Positions 41,426 through 49,446 of a stretch of 49,446 nucleotides of DNA are shown piece by piece; the first letter of the stretch is position 1, and every line of letters starts with the position of its first letter. A model generated the notes under the pieces. It did no database searches. It was not told where the DNA came from and saw only the letters and a program-made list of their open reading frames with translations. The DNA is taken from contig CAJMNK010000007.1 of NCBI GenBank assembly GCA_905214905.1, positions 1 to 49,446 of the forward strand, in the 5' to 3' direction. Source of the stretch: an uncultured bacterium (lineage in GTDB: Bacteria; Actinomycetota; Coriobacteriia; Coriobacteriales; Coriobacteriaceae). Position numbers and translations under genes: made by a program.

Positions 41426-41442
41426 CTGCACCAATCTGCCGA

Positions 41443-41472
41443 TTGAACGTTGCTGTATGTTCGCGCTATCAT
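41443..41472 (+). promoter_or_regulatory. Promoter of feoAB
   Basis: TTGAAC (41443-41448) and TATCAT (41467-41472) are 18 bases apart, directly upstream of two DtxR-like boxes. Confidence 0.6.
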
Positions 41473-41483
41473 GCATGGATAAA

Positions 41484-41519
41484 TTGGTTAGCCATGGCAA
41501 ACGGTTAGCCATGGTGAAC
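41484..41519 (+). promoter_or_regulatory. Tandem DtxR/IdeR-like boxes
   Basis: GGTTAGCCATGG occurs twice, at 41486-41497 and 41503-41514. In context TTGGTTAGCCATGGCAAAC resembles the DtxR/IdeR iron box (consensus TTAGGTTAGCCTAACCTAA). Located just after the promoter -10, the pair would let an iron-loaded repressor block transcription of the Fe(II) importer. Confidence 0.5.
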
Positions 41520-41561
41520 ATAAATGCAACGCCCTGTGGGCGCCGGGGGAGGAACACGGAC

Positions 41562-43922
41562 GTGAAGCTCGATACGCTCGAGATTGGAAAGGACGCCGTT
41601 GTCGCATCGGTGGCATCGGACGATCAGGCACTCCGACAGCATATTTTGGACATGGGTCTAACGCCGGGCACCGAAGTCACCATGATGAAGTACGCCCCCA
41701 TGGGCGACCCGCTCGAGATCCGCCTGCGTGGCTACGAGTTGACACTGCGTAAGGACGATGCCGCTCGCATCGAACTCGTGGGTATTCACGACACCGATAC
41801 GGGTCCGCGCGCTAACGCCGCAATCGGCACGACGGAGCATCCGGCTCTGGGCGAGGGGACGTATTCGCCCCGTGCGGCAAAGACGGCCGTGCCCGAGGGC
41901 GCGCCGCTGCACTTTGCCCTCGCCGGCAACCAAAACTGCGGCAAGACCACGTTATTCAACCAGCTGACGGGCTCCAACCAGCACGTCGGTAACTTTCCCG
42001 GCGTGACGGTCGACCGCAAAGATGGCACCATCCGCAACCATCCCGAGGCGAGCGTTACCGACCTGCCTGGCATTTACTCCCTGTCGCCGTACACAGGCGA
42101 AGAGGTCGTGAGCCGTCAGTTCATCCTCGACGAGCGTCCGGACGCCATCATCGACATCATTGACGCTACCAATATCGAGCGTAATCTGTACCTGACACTG
42201 CAGCTCATGGAGCTCGACCGTCCTATGGTCATCGCGCTCAACATGATGGACGAGGTGACCGCCAACGGCGGCGCCGTAGACGTCAACTTGCTCGAGAGCC
42301 TGATGGGCGTGCCTGTTGTCCCCATTAGCGCTGCCCGCAACGAGGGCATCGGCGAGCTGGTGGACCACGCCCTGCACGTGGCACGGTTCCGCGAGCGTCC
42401 CGGCCGCCTGGACTTTTGCGCGCCCGACGGTCCGGACGGCGGTGCACTGCATCGCTGCATTCACGGCATTGCTAACCTGATCGAGGACCATGCCGTGACG
42501 GCGCACATCCCGGTGCGCTTTGCGGCGACCAAGCTGGTCGAGGGCGACGAGCTGGTGACCGAGGCGCTTCACCTGGATCGCAACGAGCTCGACGCTATCG
42601 AGCACATCATCACCCAGATGGAGGGCGAGGCCGGCACTGACCGCCTGTCTGCGCTGGCGGACATGCGCTTTAGCTTTATCGGCGATGTGTGCGGGCGCTG
42701 CGTCGTCAAGCCGCACGAAAGCCGCGAACACGTGCGCTCTGTCAAAATCGACCGCATTCTGACGGGTCGCTATACGGCCATTCCGGCGTTTCTGTTGATC
42801 ATGGGCCTCGTCTTTTGGCTGACGTTTGGCGTGATCGGCGCGGCGTTGCAGGGACTCATGGAGGATGGCATCGCTGTCATCATCGCCTCGGCCGATGCGG
42901 GCCTCAAGGCATTCGGAACTAACGACGTGGTGCGCTCGCTGGCTGTCGACGGCGTGCTTACGGGTGTGGGCAGCGTGCTGACCTTCCTACCGATTATCGT
43001 CGTGCTCTTCTTGTTCCTCTCCATTCTGGAAGACTCGGGCTACATGGCGCGCGTGGCCTTTGTCATGGATAAGGTGTTGCGCCGCTTTGGTTTGTCTGGT
43101 CGAAGCTTCGTGCCCATGCTCGTCGGTTTTGGCTGCACCGTACCGGCTATCATGTCGACCCGTACGCTCCCATCCGAGCACGACCGCAAGATGACGGTCA
43201 TGCTCACGCCGTTTATGAGCTGCTCGGCCAAGTTGCCGGTCTACGGACTGCTGTGCGGGGCGTTTTTCCCGCAGGCGACGGTCCCCGCCATGGTCTCGCT
43301 CTATCTGATCGGTATCGTGGTCGGCTGCATTGCCGCCCTGGTGCTCAACCGCACGGCGTTTAAGGGCGACCCGGTGCCATTTATCATGGAGCTTCCCAAC
43401 TACCGCCTGCCGAGCGTCAAGACGACAGTGATGCTGGCATGGGATAAGGCCAAGGACTTTATTACCAAGGCCTTTACCATTATCTTTGCCGCGACCGTGG
43501 TCATCTGGTTCCTTCAGACGTTCGATATCCGCTTTAACGTGGTCGCCGACCAGTCGCAGAGTCTGCTTGCCGGCCTGGGTAGCATTATCGCGCCGGTGTT
43601 GGCCCCGCTCGGCTTTGGCGACTGGCGCGCCTCGACGGCACTCGTCACGGGACTCATTGCCAAGGAGAGCGTCATCTCGACGCTCACGGTGCTTTTGGGT
43701 GCAACGTCGCCAGCGGCATTGTCAACCATGTTTTCGCCGTTTACCGCCTACGTGTTCTTGGTCTTTACGCTGCTGTACCCGCCTTGCGTGGCGTCCATCG
43801 GCGCCGTCAAGAGCGAGTTGGGCGCGCGCTATGCCGTGGCCGTATTCGCGTTTCAGGTGACGGTCGCCTGGATCGTGGCGTTTGTCGTGCATTCGGCGGG
43901 CATATTGCTGGGGTTGGCTTAG
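41562..43922 (+). CDS. feoB: FeoA-FeoB fusion, ferrous iron transporter
   Basis: This 786-residue protein takes up Fe(II). An N-terminal FeoA (SH3-like) domain (about 1-75, with HILDMGLTPGTEVTMMKYAP) is joined to FeoB. The G domain has GNQNCGKTT (about 125), DLPGIY and NMMDE, followed by the helical GDI domain and about ten membrane segments with two GATE motifs (GRSFVPMLVGFGCTVP; MTPFMSCSAKLPVY-like). I chose GTG 41562 because GGGGAGGA lies nine bases upstream; the frame continues far upstream but only through repeats. FeoA and FeoB are usually separate genes. Confidence 0.92.
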   Translation: MKLDTLEIGKDAVVASVASDDQALRQHILDMGLTPGTEVTMMKYAPMGDPLEIRLRGYELTLRKDDAARIELVGIHDTDTGPRANAAIGTTEHPALGEGTYSPRAAKTAVPEGAPLHFALAGNQNCGKTTLFNQLTGSNQHVGNFPGVTVDRKDGTIRNHPEASVTDLPGIYSLSPYTGEEVVSRQFILDERPDAIIDIIDATNIERNLYLTLQLMELDRPMVIALNMMDEVTANGGAVDVNLLESLMGVPVVPISAARNEGIGELVDHALHVARFRERPGRLDFCAPDGPDGGALHRCIHGIANLIEDHAVTAHIPVRFAATKLVEGDELVTEALHLDRNELDAIEHIITQMEGEAGTDRLSALADMRFSFIGDVCGRCVVKPHESREHVRSVKIDRILTGRYTAIPAFLLIMGLVFWLTFGVIGAALQGLMEDGIAVIIASADAGLKAFGTNDVVRSLAVDGVLTGVGSVLTFLPIIVVLFLFLSILEDSGYMARVAFVMDKVLRRFGLSGRSFVPMLVGFGCTVPAIMSTRTLPSEHDRKMTVMLTPFMSCSAKLPVYGLLCGAFFPQATVPAMVSLYLIGIVVGCIAALVLNRTAFKGDPVPFIMELPNYRLPSVKTTVMLAWDKAKDFITKAFTIIFAATVVIWFLQTFDIRFNVVADQSQSLLAGLGSIIAPVLAPLGFGDWRASTALVTGLIAKESVISTLTVLLGATSPAALSTMFSPFTAYVFLVFTLLYPPCVASIGAVKSELGARYAVAVFAFQVTVAWIVAFVVHSAGILLGLA

Positions 43923-44044
43923 CTATTTATTGACGGTGCAACCTCTGTGTATTGAGTTGATTGCGGCCTTGCATCTGTACTGACGGATGCGGGGTCGTTG
44001 CTATATAATCGCCCACCGCCCAAGACAATCGGAGAGGTTTCTAC

Positions 44045-45241
44045 ATGGCTCAGGCAAGACAAGATGGCATCTCACTCAAGCAGTGGCTCCCGCTTATCGG
44101 GCTCGCCTGTTGCGCGTTCGTATTCAACACGTCGGAGTTCATGCCCATTGGCCTTCTGACTGATATTGCCGCATCGTTCTCGCTCACCGAGGCCCAGACC
44201 GGCATCATGATCTCGGTCTACGCCTGGGGCGTCATGCTGCTGTCACTGCCGCTTATGGTGTTTGCCTCGCGCTTTGAGTTCAAGCGGATGCTGCTGGGCG
44301 TGCTCGCCGTGTTTTCGCTCGGCCAGTTCCTGTCCGCCGTGGCGCCCACCTATCCTATTTTGGTTTGCGCACGTCTGGTGGTCGCCTGCGCGCATGCCGT
44401 GTTCTGGTCGGTCGCCTCGATTATGGCCTCGCGCCTGGTTGACGCCCGCCACGGGGCGCTCGCCATCAGCATGATCGCCACGGGCTCGTCTATCGCGCAG
44501 ATTTTCGGCCTGCCCCTCGGTCGTGCCATCGGCCTGGCCGTGGGCTGGCGCATGACGTTTGCCGTGGTCGGCGCCTGCTCTGCCGCCGCGGTGGTGTACC
44601 AGGCCGTGGTGTTCCCGGCCATGCCGGCGGGCGAGCGCTTTACCGTCAAACAGCTGCCCGAGCTGCTCAAGAACCCGTTCCTGGTTGCGCTCTACGCGGT
44701 CACGGTTTTTATGGCGACCGGCTATTACGCAAGCTACAGCTACATTGAGCCTTTCCTGGCGCAGGTCGCGCACGTCGACGCGGGCGCCATCACCATGACG
44801 CTGACGGCGTTTGGCTTCTCCGGTCTGGTGGGCAGCTGGCTGTTTGGCCGCCTGTTCGACGGGCACCGCTTCCCGTTCTTGGCTATCACGCTCTCCGGCG
44901 TGCCGGTGGCTCTGCTGCTTATGGCCCCCGCAGCCTCGGCGCTCGTGTTGGTGCTTGCCATCTGCGCGTTATGGGGCTGCTGCGCCACGGCCTTTAACGT
45001 GGCGTTTCAGGCCGAGCTCATCAAGTACACGCCGGCGGATTCGTCGGCTGTCGCCATGTCGATCTTCTCGGGCCTGTTCAATCTCGGTATTGGTACGGGC
45101 ACGGCGATTGGTGGCGCCGTGGTGTCGGGTCCCGGTATCGCTTGGATCGGCTTCGTGGGCGGGGCGATTACTGTCGTGGGCGTCATCCTCGCCATCACCG
45201 TGCTGTTCCCGGCCATACGCCGTGCAAAGCCCGTCGCCTAA
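44045..45241 (+). CDS. MFS exporter, SotB/AraJ-type
   Basis: This 398-residue transporter has twelve hydrophobic segments. FNTSEFMPIGLLTDIA near TM1 is the hallmark of the DHA1-SotB/YdhP group, which exports sugars (arabinose, IPTG) or drugs. A GGAGAGG precedes ATG 44045. It stands alone with its own promoter region and is followed by a long palindrome. The substrate is not known. Confidence 0.8.
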   Translation: MAQARQDGISLKQWLPLIGLACCAFVFNTSEFMPIGLLTDIAASFSLTEAQTGIMISVYAWGVMLLSLPLMVFASRFEFKRMLLGVLAVFSLGQFLSAVAPTYPILVCARLVVACAHAVFWSVASIMASRLVDARHGALAISMIATGSSIAQIFGLPLGRAIGLAVGWRMTFAVVGACSAAAVVYQAVVFPAMPAGERFTVKQLPELLKNPFLVALYAVTVFMATGYYASYSYIEPFLAQVAHVDAGAITMTLTAFGFSGLVGSWLFGRLFDGHRFPFLAITLSGVPVALLLMAPAASALVLVLAICALWGCCATAFNVAFQAELIKYTPADSSAVAMSIFSGLFNLGIGTGTAIGGAVVSGPGIAWIGFVGGAITVVGVILAITVLFPAIRRAKPVA

Positions 45242-45256
45242 TCACGTTCCCTCATC

Positions 45257-45325
45257 AGTTGCGGTGGAATAGTTCCTGTTTAAGGCCTCTGAAGGCCCAA
45301 GCAGGAACTATTCCACCGCAACTTA
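45257..45325. repeat. Perfect 22-bp-arm palindrome after the MFS gene
   Basis: The arms at 45257-45278 and 45302-45323 are exact complements; each contains TTGCGGTGGAATA and AGTTCCTG. The interior has GGCCT-ctga-AGGCC, so the whole folds as a continuous hairpin. It shares 16 bases (ATTCCACCGCAACTTA) with the palindrome at 1992-2066. Confidence 0.7.
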
Positions 45326-45394
45326 TTTTGGGGAAGAGGATACAAGCTGGGCATACAATGGATGTCGTTGTGTTGGGCTTACCGGGAGGTTGCT

Positions 45395-46771
45395 ATGTGG
45401 GCATACGAGACGACGTTCTACCAGATCTATCCGCTGGGCTTTTGCGGAGCTCCGCGCGAAAACGCCGCGCCCGTTGCCGAGGATGAGCTCGCCCAAGCTG
45501 CCGGTACCGCGCCCAATCCCGATGCCCCCATCATGAAAATCGCCCAATGGGCCGATTACCTGCAGGGGCTCGGTATCGGTGCCGTGCTGATCAACCCTCC
45601 GCTCGAGTCCGATAGCCATGGCTACGATACGCGCAGCCTGCGCCATATCGACCGTCGCCTGGGTGGGGATGCCGATTTTGCCGCCGTATGCGAGACACTG
45701 CACGCCCATGGCATCCGCGTGGTGCTCGATGCTGTCTTTAACCACGTCGGCCGCGGTTTTTGGGCCTTCCGCGACGTGCAGGAGCGCAAGTGGAACTCGC
45801 CCTACAAGGATTGGTTCCACATTAGCTTTGACGGCGACTCCTGCTATGGCGATGGCTTTTGGTACGAGGGCTGGGAAGGCCATTTTGAGCTTGTGAAGCT
45901 CAACCTGCAAAATCCCGCTGTGGTCGATTACCTGCTTGAGTCTGTGCGCCGTTGGGCCGACGTCTTTGGCGTCGACGGCCTGCGCCTGGACGTTGCCTAT
46001 ATGCTCGACCGCGACTTCATGCGCCGCCTGCACGCCTTTACCCGTGGGCTCAAGCCCGACTTTGTGCTGATCGGCGAGACGCTCCACGGCGACTACAACC
46101 AGATCGTCAACGACGAGATGCTCGATTCCTGCACTAACTACGAGTGCTACAAGGGCCTGTATTCCAGCTTTAACTCAGTCAACATGTTTGAGATCGCCCA
46201 TTCGCTGCACCGTCAGTTTGGCGGCGACCCCTGGTGCATCTACCGCGGCAAGCACCTGCTGTCGTTTGTCGACAACCACGACGTGCCGCGCCTGGCAAGC
46301 ATCCTCACCGACAAGTCGTGCCTGCGTCCCGCCTATGGCATGCTCTTTGGCATGCCGGGCATTCCGTGCGTCTACTATGGCAGCGAGTGGGGAATTGCCG
46401 GCGAAAAGGGCGGCCCCGATGGCGACTGGGTGCTGCGGCCTGCGCTCGATGAGCCCGCGCCCAACGAGCTGACGGCGTTCATCACGCAGCTCGCGCACCT
46501 GCGCTCGGCCGACGATGCGGCGGCACGCGCTCTCAACTACGGCGCGTACCGCAACGTGGTGATTCAGAACAAGCAACTGTTGTTTGAGCGCGCCTGTGAC
46601 GGCGCGACGGTGCTCGTGGCGGTGAACGCCGTGGACGAGCCTTACACCTTTGGCGCCGGCGAGCTCAACGGCTCCTTTGTCGATTTGCTTGCCGACGATG
46701 CACCCACGGTCGAGCTGGCTGGCTCCCTTGAGCTTGCGCCCTACGAGGTGCGTTATCTGTTGAGGGCCTAG
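45395..46771 (+). CDS. GH13 alpha-amylase family enzyme
   Basis: This 458-residue glycosidase has the four GH13 regions: VVLDAVFNHVG, GLRLDVAYML (nucleophile Asp), LIGETLHG (acid Glu) and FVDNHDVPR (third Asp). There is no signal peptide, so it acts in the cytoplasm, probably on maltodextrins, like cyclomaltodextrinase/neopullulanase relatives. ATG 45395 has GGGAGG before it. The next gene starts four bases after its stop, so the two are co-transcribed although their functions are unrelated. Confidence 0.85.
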   Translation: MWAYETTFYQIYPLGFCGAPRENAAPVAEDELAQAAGTAPNPDAPIMKIAQWADYLQGLGIGAVLINPPLESDSHGYDTRSLRHIDRRLGGDADFAAVCETLHAHGIRVVLDAVFNHVGRGFWAFRDVQERKWNSPYKDWFHISFDGDSCYGDGFWYEGWEGHFELVKLNLQNPAVVDYLLESVRRWADVFGVDGLRLDVAYMLDRDFMRRLHAFTRGLKPDFVLIGETLHGDYNQIVNDEMLDSCTNYECYKGLYSSFNSVNMFEIAHSLHRQFGGDPWCIYRGKHLLSFVDNHDVPRLASILTDKSCLRPAYGMLFGMPGIPCVYYGSEWGIAGEKGGPDGDWVLRPALDEPAPNELTAFITQLAHLRSADDAAARALNYGAYRNVVIQNKQLLFERACDGATVLVAVNAVDEPYTFGAGELNGSFVDLLADDAPTVELAGSLELAPYEVRYLLRA

Positions 46772-46774
46772 GCC

Positions 46775-47338
46775 ATGGCTGCTGCCGACGAGGGCTATCA
46801 ACATATTGAGCATGGGTTTGAACCCGTGTTTGACGAGCGCTCGCGCGTTTTGGTGCTGGGGTCGTTTCCCTCGGTGCTCTCGCGTGCCAATGCCTTCTAC
46901 TATGGCAATCCGCAGAACCGCTTTTGGCGCGTGATGGCCGCGTGCCTCGGTGTGCCCGCGCCGCCCAACGAGGGCGATCCTTTGGCAAGCGGTGAGCCCG
47001 CGACGCTCGATGTCTCCATTGCTGCCAAGCGATCCATGCTGTTGAACGGTGGCGTGGCCCTGTGGGACGTGATCGAGAGCTGCGATATTAAGGGCTCGAG
47101 CGACGCGAGCATTCGCAACGTTGTGCCGGCACATATTGAGCGCATTACCGATGCCGCGCCGATCGAGGTCGTTGTCTGTAACGGCGGTACGGCAGGGCGA
47201 CTCTACAAACGCTACTTGCAAGATCGGACGGGGCTGCCCGCCATCGTCCGGCCCTCGACAAGTCCTGCCAATGCCGCCTGGCGCCTGGAACGTCTTGTTG
47301 AGCGTTGGCACGAAGCCGTTGATTGGGGTGCTCTGTAA
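46775..47338 (+). CDS. Hypoxanthine-DNA glycosylase (UDG family 6-like)
   Basis: This 187-residue protein has the motifs of the HDG/TIGR04274 group: LVLGSFPSVLSRANAFYYG, NPQNRFW and the C-terminal RPSTSPANA. These enzymes remove deaminated adenine (hypoxanthine) from DNA. FDERSRVLVLG precedes motif 1, as usual. The gene lies four bases after GH13. Activity has not been shown here. Confidence 0.78.
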   Translation: MAAADEGYQHIEHGFEPVFDERSRVLVLGSFPSVLSRANAFYYGNPQNRFWRVMAACLGVPAPPNEGDPLASGEPATLDVSIAAKRSMLLNGGVALWDVIESCDIKGSSDASIRNVVPAHIERITDAAPIEVVVCNGGTAGRLYKRYLQDRTGLPAIVRPSTSPANAAWRLERLVERWHEAVDWGAL

Positions 47339-47339
47339 T

Positions 47340-47999
47340 TTAGATATCTGATTGGGCGCGGGTGCTGAGGCGTTTCATGATGACATGCCAGATTGGTGCG
47401 GGCAGTGCAGGCTTGACGCGCACCATGCCGTCGGCGTCGACGCTACCGGCATTGCCACCGCCAAGCAGCTGCGCATGCTCAATGGAGCAGCCCATGCGCA
47501 CAGCGCCCACAAGCTTATCCATCGCTTCCGAAAATGGCCGACGCAAGAGGCCCATACGCGGGGAGTGGCGAAGTGCTGCGATGCCGCTGCCGGCACAGAT
47601 GACAACGCCGTCGCACCATGGCAGGTCACGTAGAAGACATGCCCGATACAGGCGGTCGAGAACTTCGTCCGCCTGCTTGTTGTTTTTGGACGCGGCCTGG
47701 ACGACGACGTAGACGCGTGTCTCTGCATTCCCAAGGCGATCGAGTATCTGCTCGACAGCGGTCATTGCCTCATCGTCAAATGCATCATCAACAGCGAGCA
47801 CCATGCCATCGACTGCACCAACGCCATCTGCCTTCAAGTTGACCGGGTGGGGGAGCGCGGTGCCGGAAAGCTGTGCATAGGCGGCGATGGCATCCTGCAG
47901 GTCCCAGAGCAAAAACTCAAGATCGGTGCTATTGGGAATACTGATATACGCAATGGTTTGCAACGTTTTTGGTGCATCGCCGCGTGCGGTCGTCTCCAT
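47340..47999 (-). CDS. Unknown protein, possibly flavodoxin-like
   Basis: I do not recognise this 219-residue protein with certainty. Its alternating beta-alpha pattern (QTIAYISIPNSTDLE; ETRVYVVVQAASKNNKQ; CDGVVICAGSGIAALR) resembles flavodoxin/NADPH-FMN reductase folds. A hydrophobic C-terminal segment (PIWHVIMKRL) resembles proteins seen in Firmicutes oxidoreductase families. No signal peptide. AAGGAGG lies before ATG 47999. It is convergent with the glycosylase gene, one base apart, and divergent from the aminotransferase. Confidence 0.5.
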   Translation of the reverse strand: METTARGDAPKTLQTIAYISIPNSTDLEFLLWDLQDAIAAYAQLSGTALPHPVNLKADGVGAVDGMVLAVDDAFDDEAMTAVEQILDRLGNAETRVYVVVQAASKNNKQADEVLDRLYRACLLRDLPWCDGVVICAGSGIAALRHSPRMGLLRRPFSEAMDKLVGAVRMGCSIEHAQLLGGGNAGSVDADGMVRVKPALPAPIWHVIMKRLSTRAQSDI

Positions 48000-48092
48000 G
48001 CCGCCTCCTTTCCGGTTGGTTTCCGTTTAGGTTACACCGTCTGGCGGCACCTCGCCGCGCTATCCTAGTGCAACCCTTACGAAAGGAACGCC

Positions 48093-49229
48093 ATGCGACT
48101 GCCCATGAATACCTCGCTTGCCACGCTCAAGCCCTCCGGTATCCGCCGGATCAACGCACTCGCCGCCCAGCACCCGGGGTGCATCGCGCTTGCGCTCGGC
48201 GAGCCCGATTTTCCCACGCCCGATGTGATTAGCGCCGAGGTGACCGCCGCGCTGGACCGCGGTGACACGCACTATCCGCCCAACAACGGTCGCCCCGCCC
48301 TGCGTGATGCACTGTCCAAATATATGGATGACGCGGGCCTGGCGTTTTCCGCCGATGAGGTCATCCTGACCGACGGCGCGACCGAGGCACTGTCGGCAAC
48401 ATTCATGGCCATGCTCAACCCCGGCGACGAGGTCATTATCCCCACGCCGGCCTTTGGCCTGTACGAGAGCATCGTTGTGGCCAACCACGCCAAAGCGGTC
48501 TTCTTGGATACGGAGCCCGCGCAATTTCAGATTGATGAGGAGGCGCTGCGCGCTTGCGTTACGCCGGCGACCAAGGCCATCGTCATCTGCTCGCCCAACA
48601 ATCCTACGGGTTGCATCCTCAACACGGCGTCGCTCGACACCGTGGCGCGCGTAGCGGAGCAGGCGGGTATCTACGTAGTCTGCGACGACGTGTACAACCG
48701 TCTGGTTTATGTGGATGGCTACGAGCGCTTTGCCCAGCGTCACCCGGAGCTGCGTGAGCAGACGGTCGTCATCGAGAGCTTCTCCAAGCCCTGGGCTATG
48801 ACCGGCTGGCGCCTGGGCTGGCTCGCAGCCGCAGCCCCCGTCATCGCCGAGATCGCAAAGGCCCACCAATACCTAGTATCGAGCGCCGTCTCCTTTGAGA
48901 TGGATGCCGCAACGCGAGCCCTCACCGTCGACCCAACCCCCATGCTCGAAGTCTACCGAGCCCGCCGCGAACGCGTACTCGCAGCCTTAGACGCCATGGG
49001 CCTCGACGTGGTAGAACCGGTAGGCGCCTTCTACGCCTTCCCCAGCATTAAGCAATTCGGCCTAACAAGCGAAGACTTCTGCATCAAAGCCATCAAAGAA
49101 GCAAACGTAGCCCTAGTCCCGGGCGACTGCTTCGGCACCGAAGGCCACATCCGCCTAAGCTACTGCGTCTCCGATAAAGATCTGGACGAAGGCCTAAATC
49201 GCCTGTCCACCTTCATTTCAACCTTATAG
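48093..49229 (+). CDS. Class I/II pyridoxal-phosphate aminotransferase
   Basis: This 378-residue aminotransferase carries the PLP site SFSKPWAMTGWRLG (Lys near residue 230) and SPNNPTG, with FSIPR-like LSYCVS near the end (Arg binding the carboxylate). It is in the aspartate/alanine aminotransferase Ia group (PatA/AspC-like). GAAAGGA lies before ATG 48093. Codon use changes sharply inside the gene: all 16 glutamates before about 48900 are GAG, and all seven after 48940 are GAA, with GTA, CTA and GCA appearing together. The substrate is not clear from sequence. Confidence 0.85.
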   Translation: MRLPMNTSLATLKPSGIRRINALAAQHPGCIALALGEPDFPTPDVISAEVTAALDRGDTHYPPNNGRPALRDALSKYMDDAGLAFSADEVILTDGATEALSATFMAMLNPGDEVIIPTPAFGLYESIVVANHAKAVFLDTEPAQFQIDEEALRACVTPATKAIVICSPNNPTGCILNTASLDTVARVAEQAGIYVVCDDVYNRLVYVDGYERFAQRHPELREQTVVIESFSKPWAMTGWRLGWLAAAAPVIAEIAKAHQYLVSSAVSFEMDAATRALTVDPTPMLEVYRARRERVLAALDAMGLDVVEPVGAFYAFPSIKQFGLTSEDFCIKAIKEANVALVPGDCFGTEGHIRLSYCVSDKDLDEGLNRLSTFISTL

Positions 49230-49331
49230 CCCAACGGGACGCAACACATCAGCCCACCGACCCAAGCATTATGAGTGGGGCGTGCCGGCCAACGGAAAAC
49301 CGGGCTGCCCATAGTTGACGTAGGCCGCGCC

Positions 49332-49446
49332 GCCAAAGGCCAGGCGCAAGGTTTTCGTAGATTCCGCACGAGCCGAAGAGCACTTAATGTGCTCTTCGTG
49401 CGAGCCAGGACTTGACCGAGCGAAAAGCTTGCGCCTGGCCTTTGGC
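49332..49446. repeat. Nested palindrome at the window end
   Basis: GCCAAAGGCCAGGCGCAAG (49332-49350) and its exact complement (49428-49446) are the outer arms; with TTTTCG/CGAAAA they extend to 26 bases with one mismatch. The inner stem GAAGAGCAC-ttaat-GTGCTCTTC (49376-49398) is flanked by CGCAC/GTGCG. It reaches the last base of the window and may continue. The bases 49230-49331 hold no gene. Confidence 0.65.

Noticed and set aside
41052..41561. N-terminal extension of FeoB
   Set aside because: The frame is open to 41052 but passes through the palindromic array and promoter; GTG 41562 has the ribosome site and begins the FeoA domain.

Overview
The window looks like a chromosomal segment from a high-GC Gram-positive gut anaerobe of the Coriobacteriia, most likely Collinsella or a close relative. 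This is an inference from the GC-rich, GC3-biased coding style, strong AGGAGG ribosome binding sites, frequent GTG/TTG starts, a two-domain ThrE, a K-rich SecE, a FeoA-FeoB fusion and the sugar/amino-acid lifestyle. No 16S gene is present to confirm it.

Layout. 1-8.4 kb: a threonine/serine exporter, a small membrane protein, clpC, a RelB/DinJ-PIN toxin-antitoxin pair and the dipeptidase pepD. 8.4-11.2 kb: hipBA on the minus strand, then mntP behind a yybP-ykoY manganese riboswitch. 11.2-17.1 kb: a housekeeping run disA-ispD-ispF-cysS-rlmB-NYN RNase and tRNA-Thr(TGT). 17.1-21.5 kb: a beta-glucoside island (PTS IIBC, GH1 glycosidase, divergent RpiR regulator) bracketed by palindromic repeats. 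21.7-26.3 kb: the translation block tRNA-Tyr, tRNA-Thr, tRNA-Met, tuf, rpmG, tRNA-Trp, secE, nusG, rplK, rplA. 26.3-36.3 kb, minus strand: a phosphoesterase overlapping a ParB-like/BMP fusion gene, mscS, a TrpXYZ-type ABC transporter, a helix-turn-helix regulator, asnS and a free-standing PTS EIIA-Glc. 36.5-41 kb: a hydrolase gene broken by an 11-bp duplication, then a GntR regulator divergent from a dimethylargininase-like hydrolase and an APC antiporter. 41-49.4 kb: feoAB fusion, an MFS exporter, a GH13 amylase-like enzyme, a hypoxanthine-DNA glycosylase-like protein, an unknown protein and an aminotransferase.

How the genes work together. The free EIIA-Glc may phosphorylate the IIBC transporter, which lacks its own IIA. 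Metal homeostasis appears twice, as Mn efflux under a riboswitch and Fe(II) uptake under DtxR-like boxes. DisA shares an operon with isoprenoid synthesis (ispDF). The arginine-like module (GntR, DDAH, antiporter) looks able to use host methylarginine or arginine.

The most unusual content is intergenic. At least six families of palindromic elements lie between the genes: hairpins with a GGGGACAGG-type loop at gene 3' ends, a composite element with a conserved GACCAGAARGTCA hairpin whose stem covaries, a 62-bp palindromic tandem array before feoAB, twin ATCTGTAACA hairpins, GAGCGTGGAT palindromes around the beta-glucoside island, and 100-115-bp nested palindromes. The most interesting protein is the cytoplasmic ParB-like/BMP fusion, translationally coupled to a phosphoesterase.
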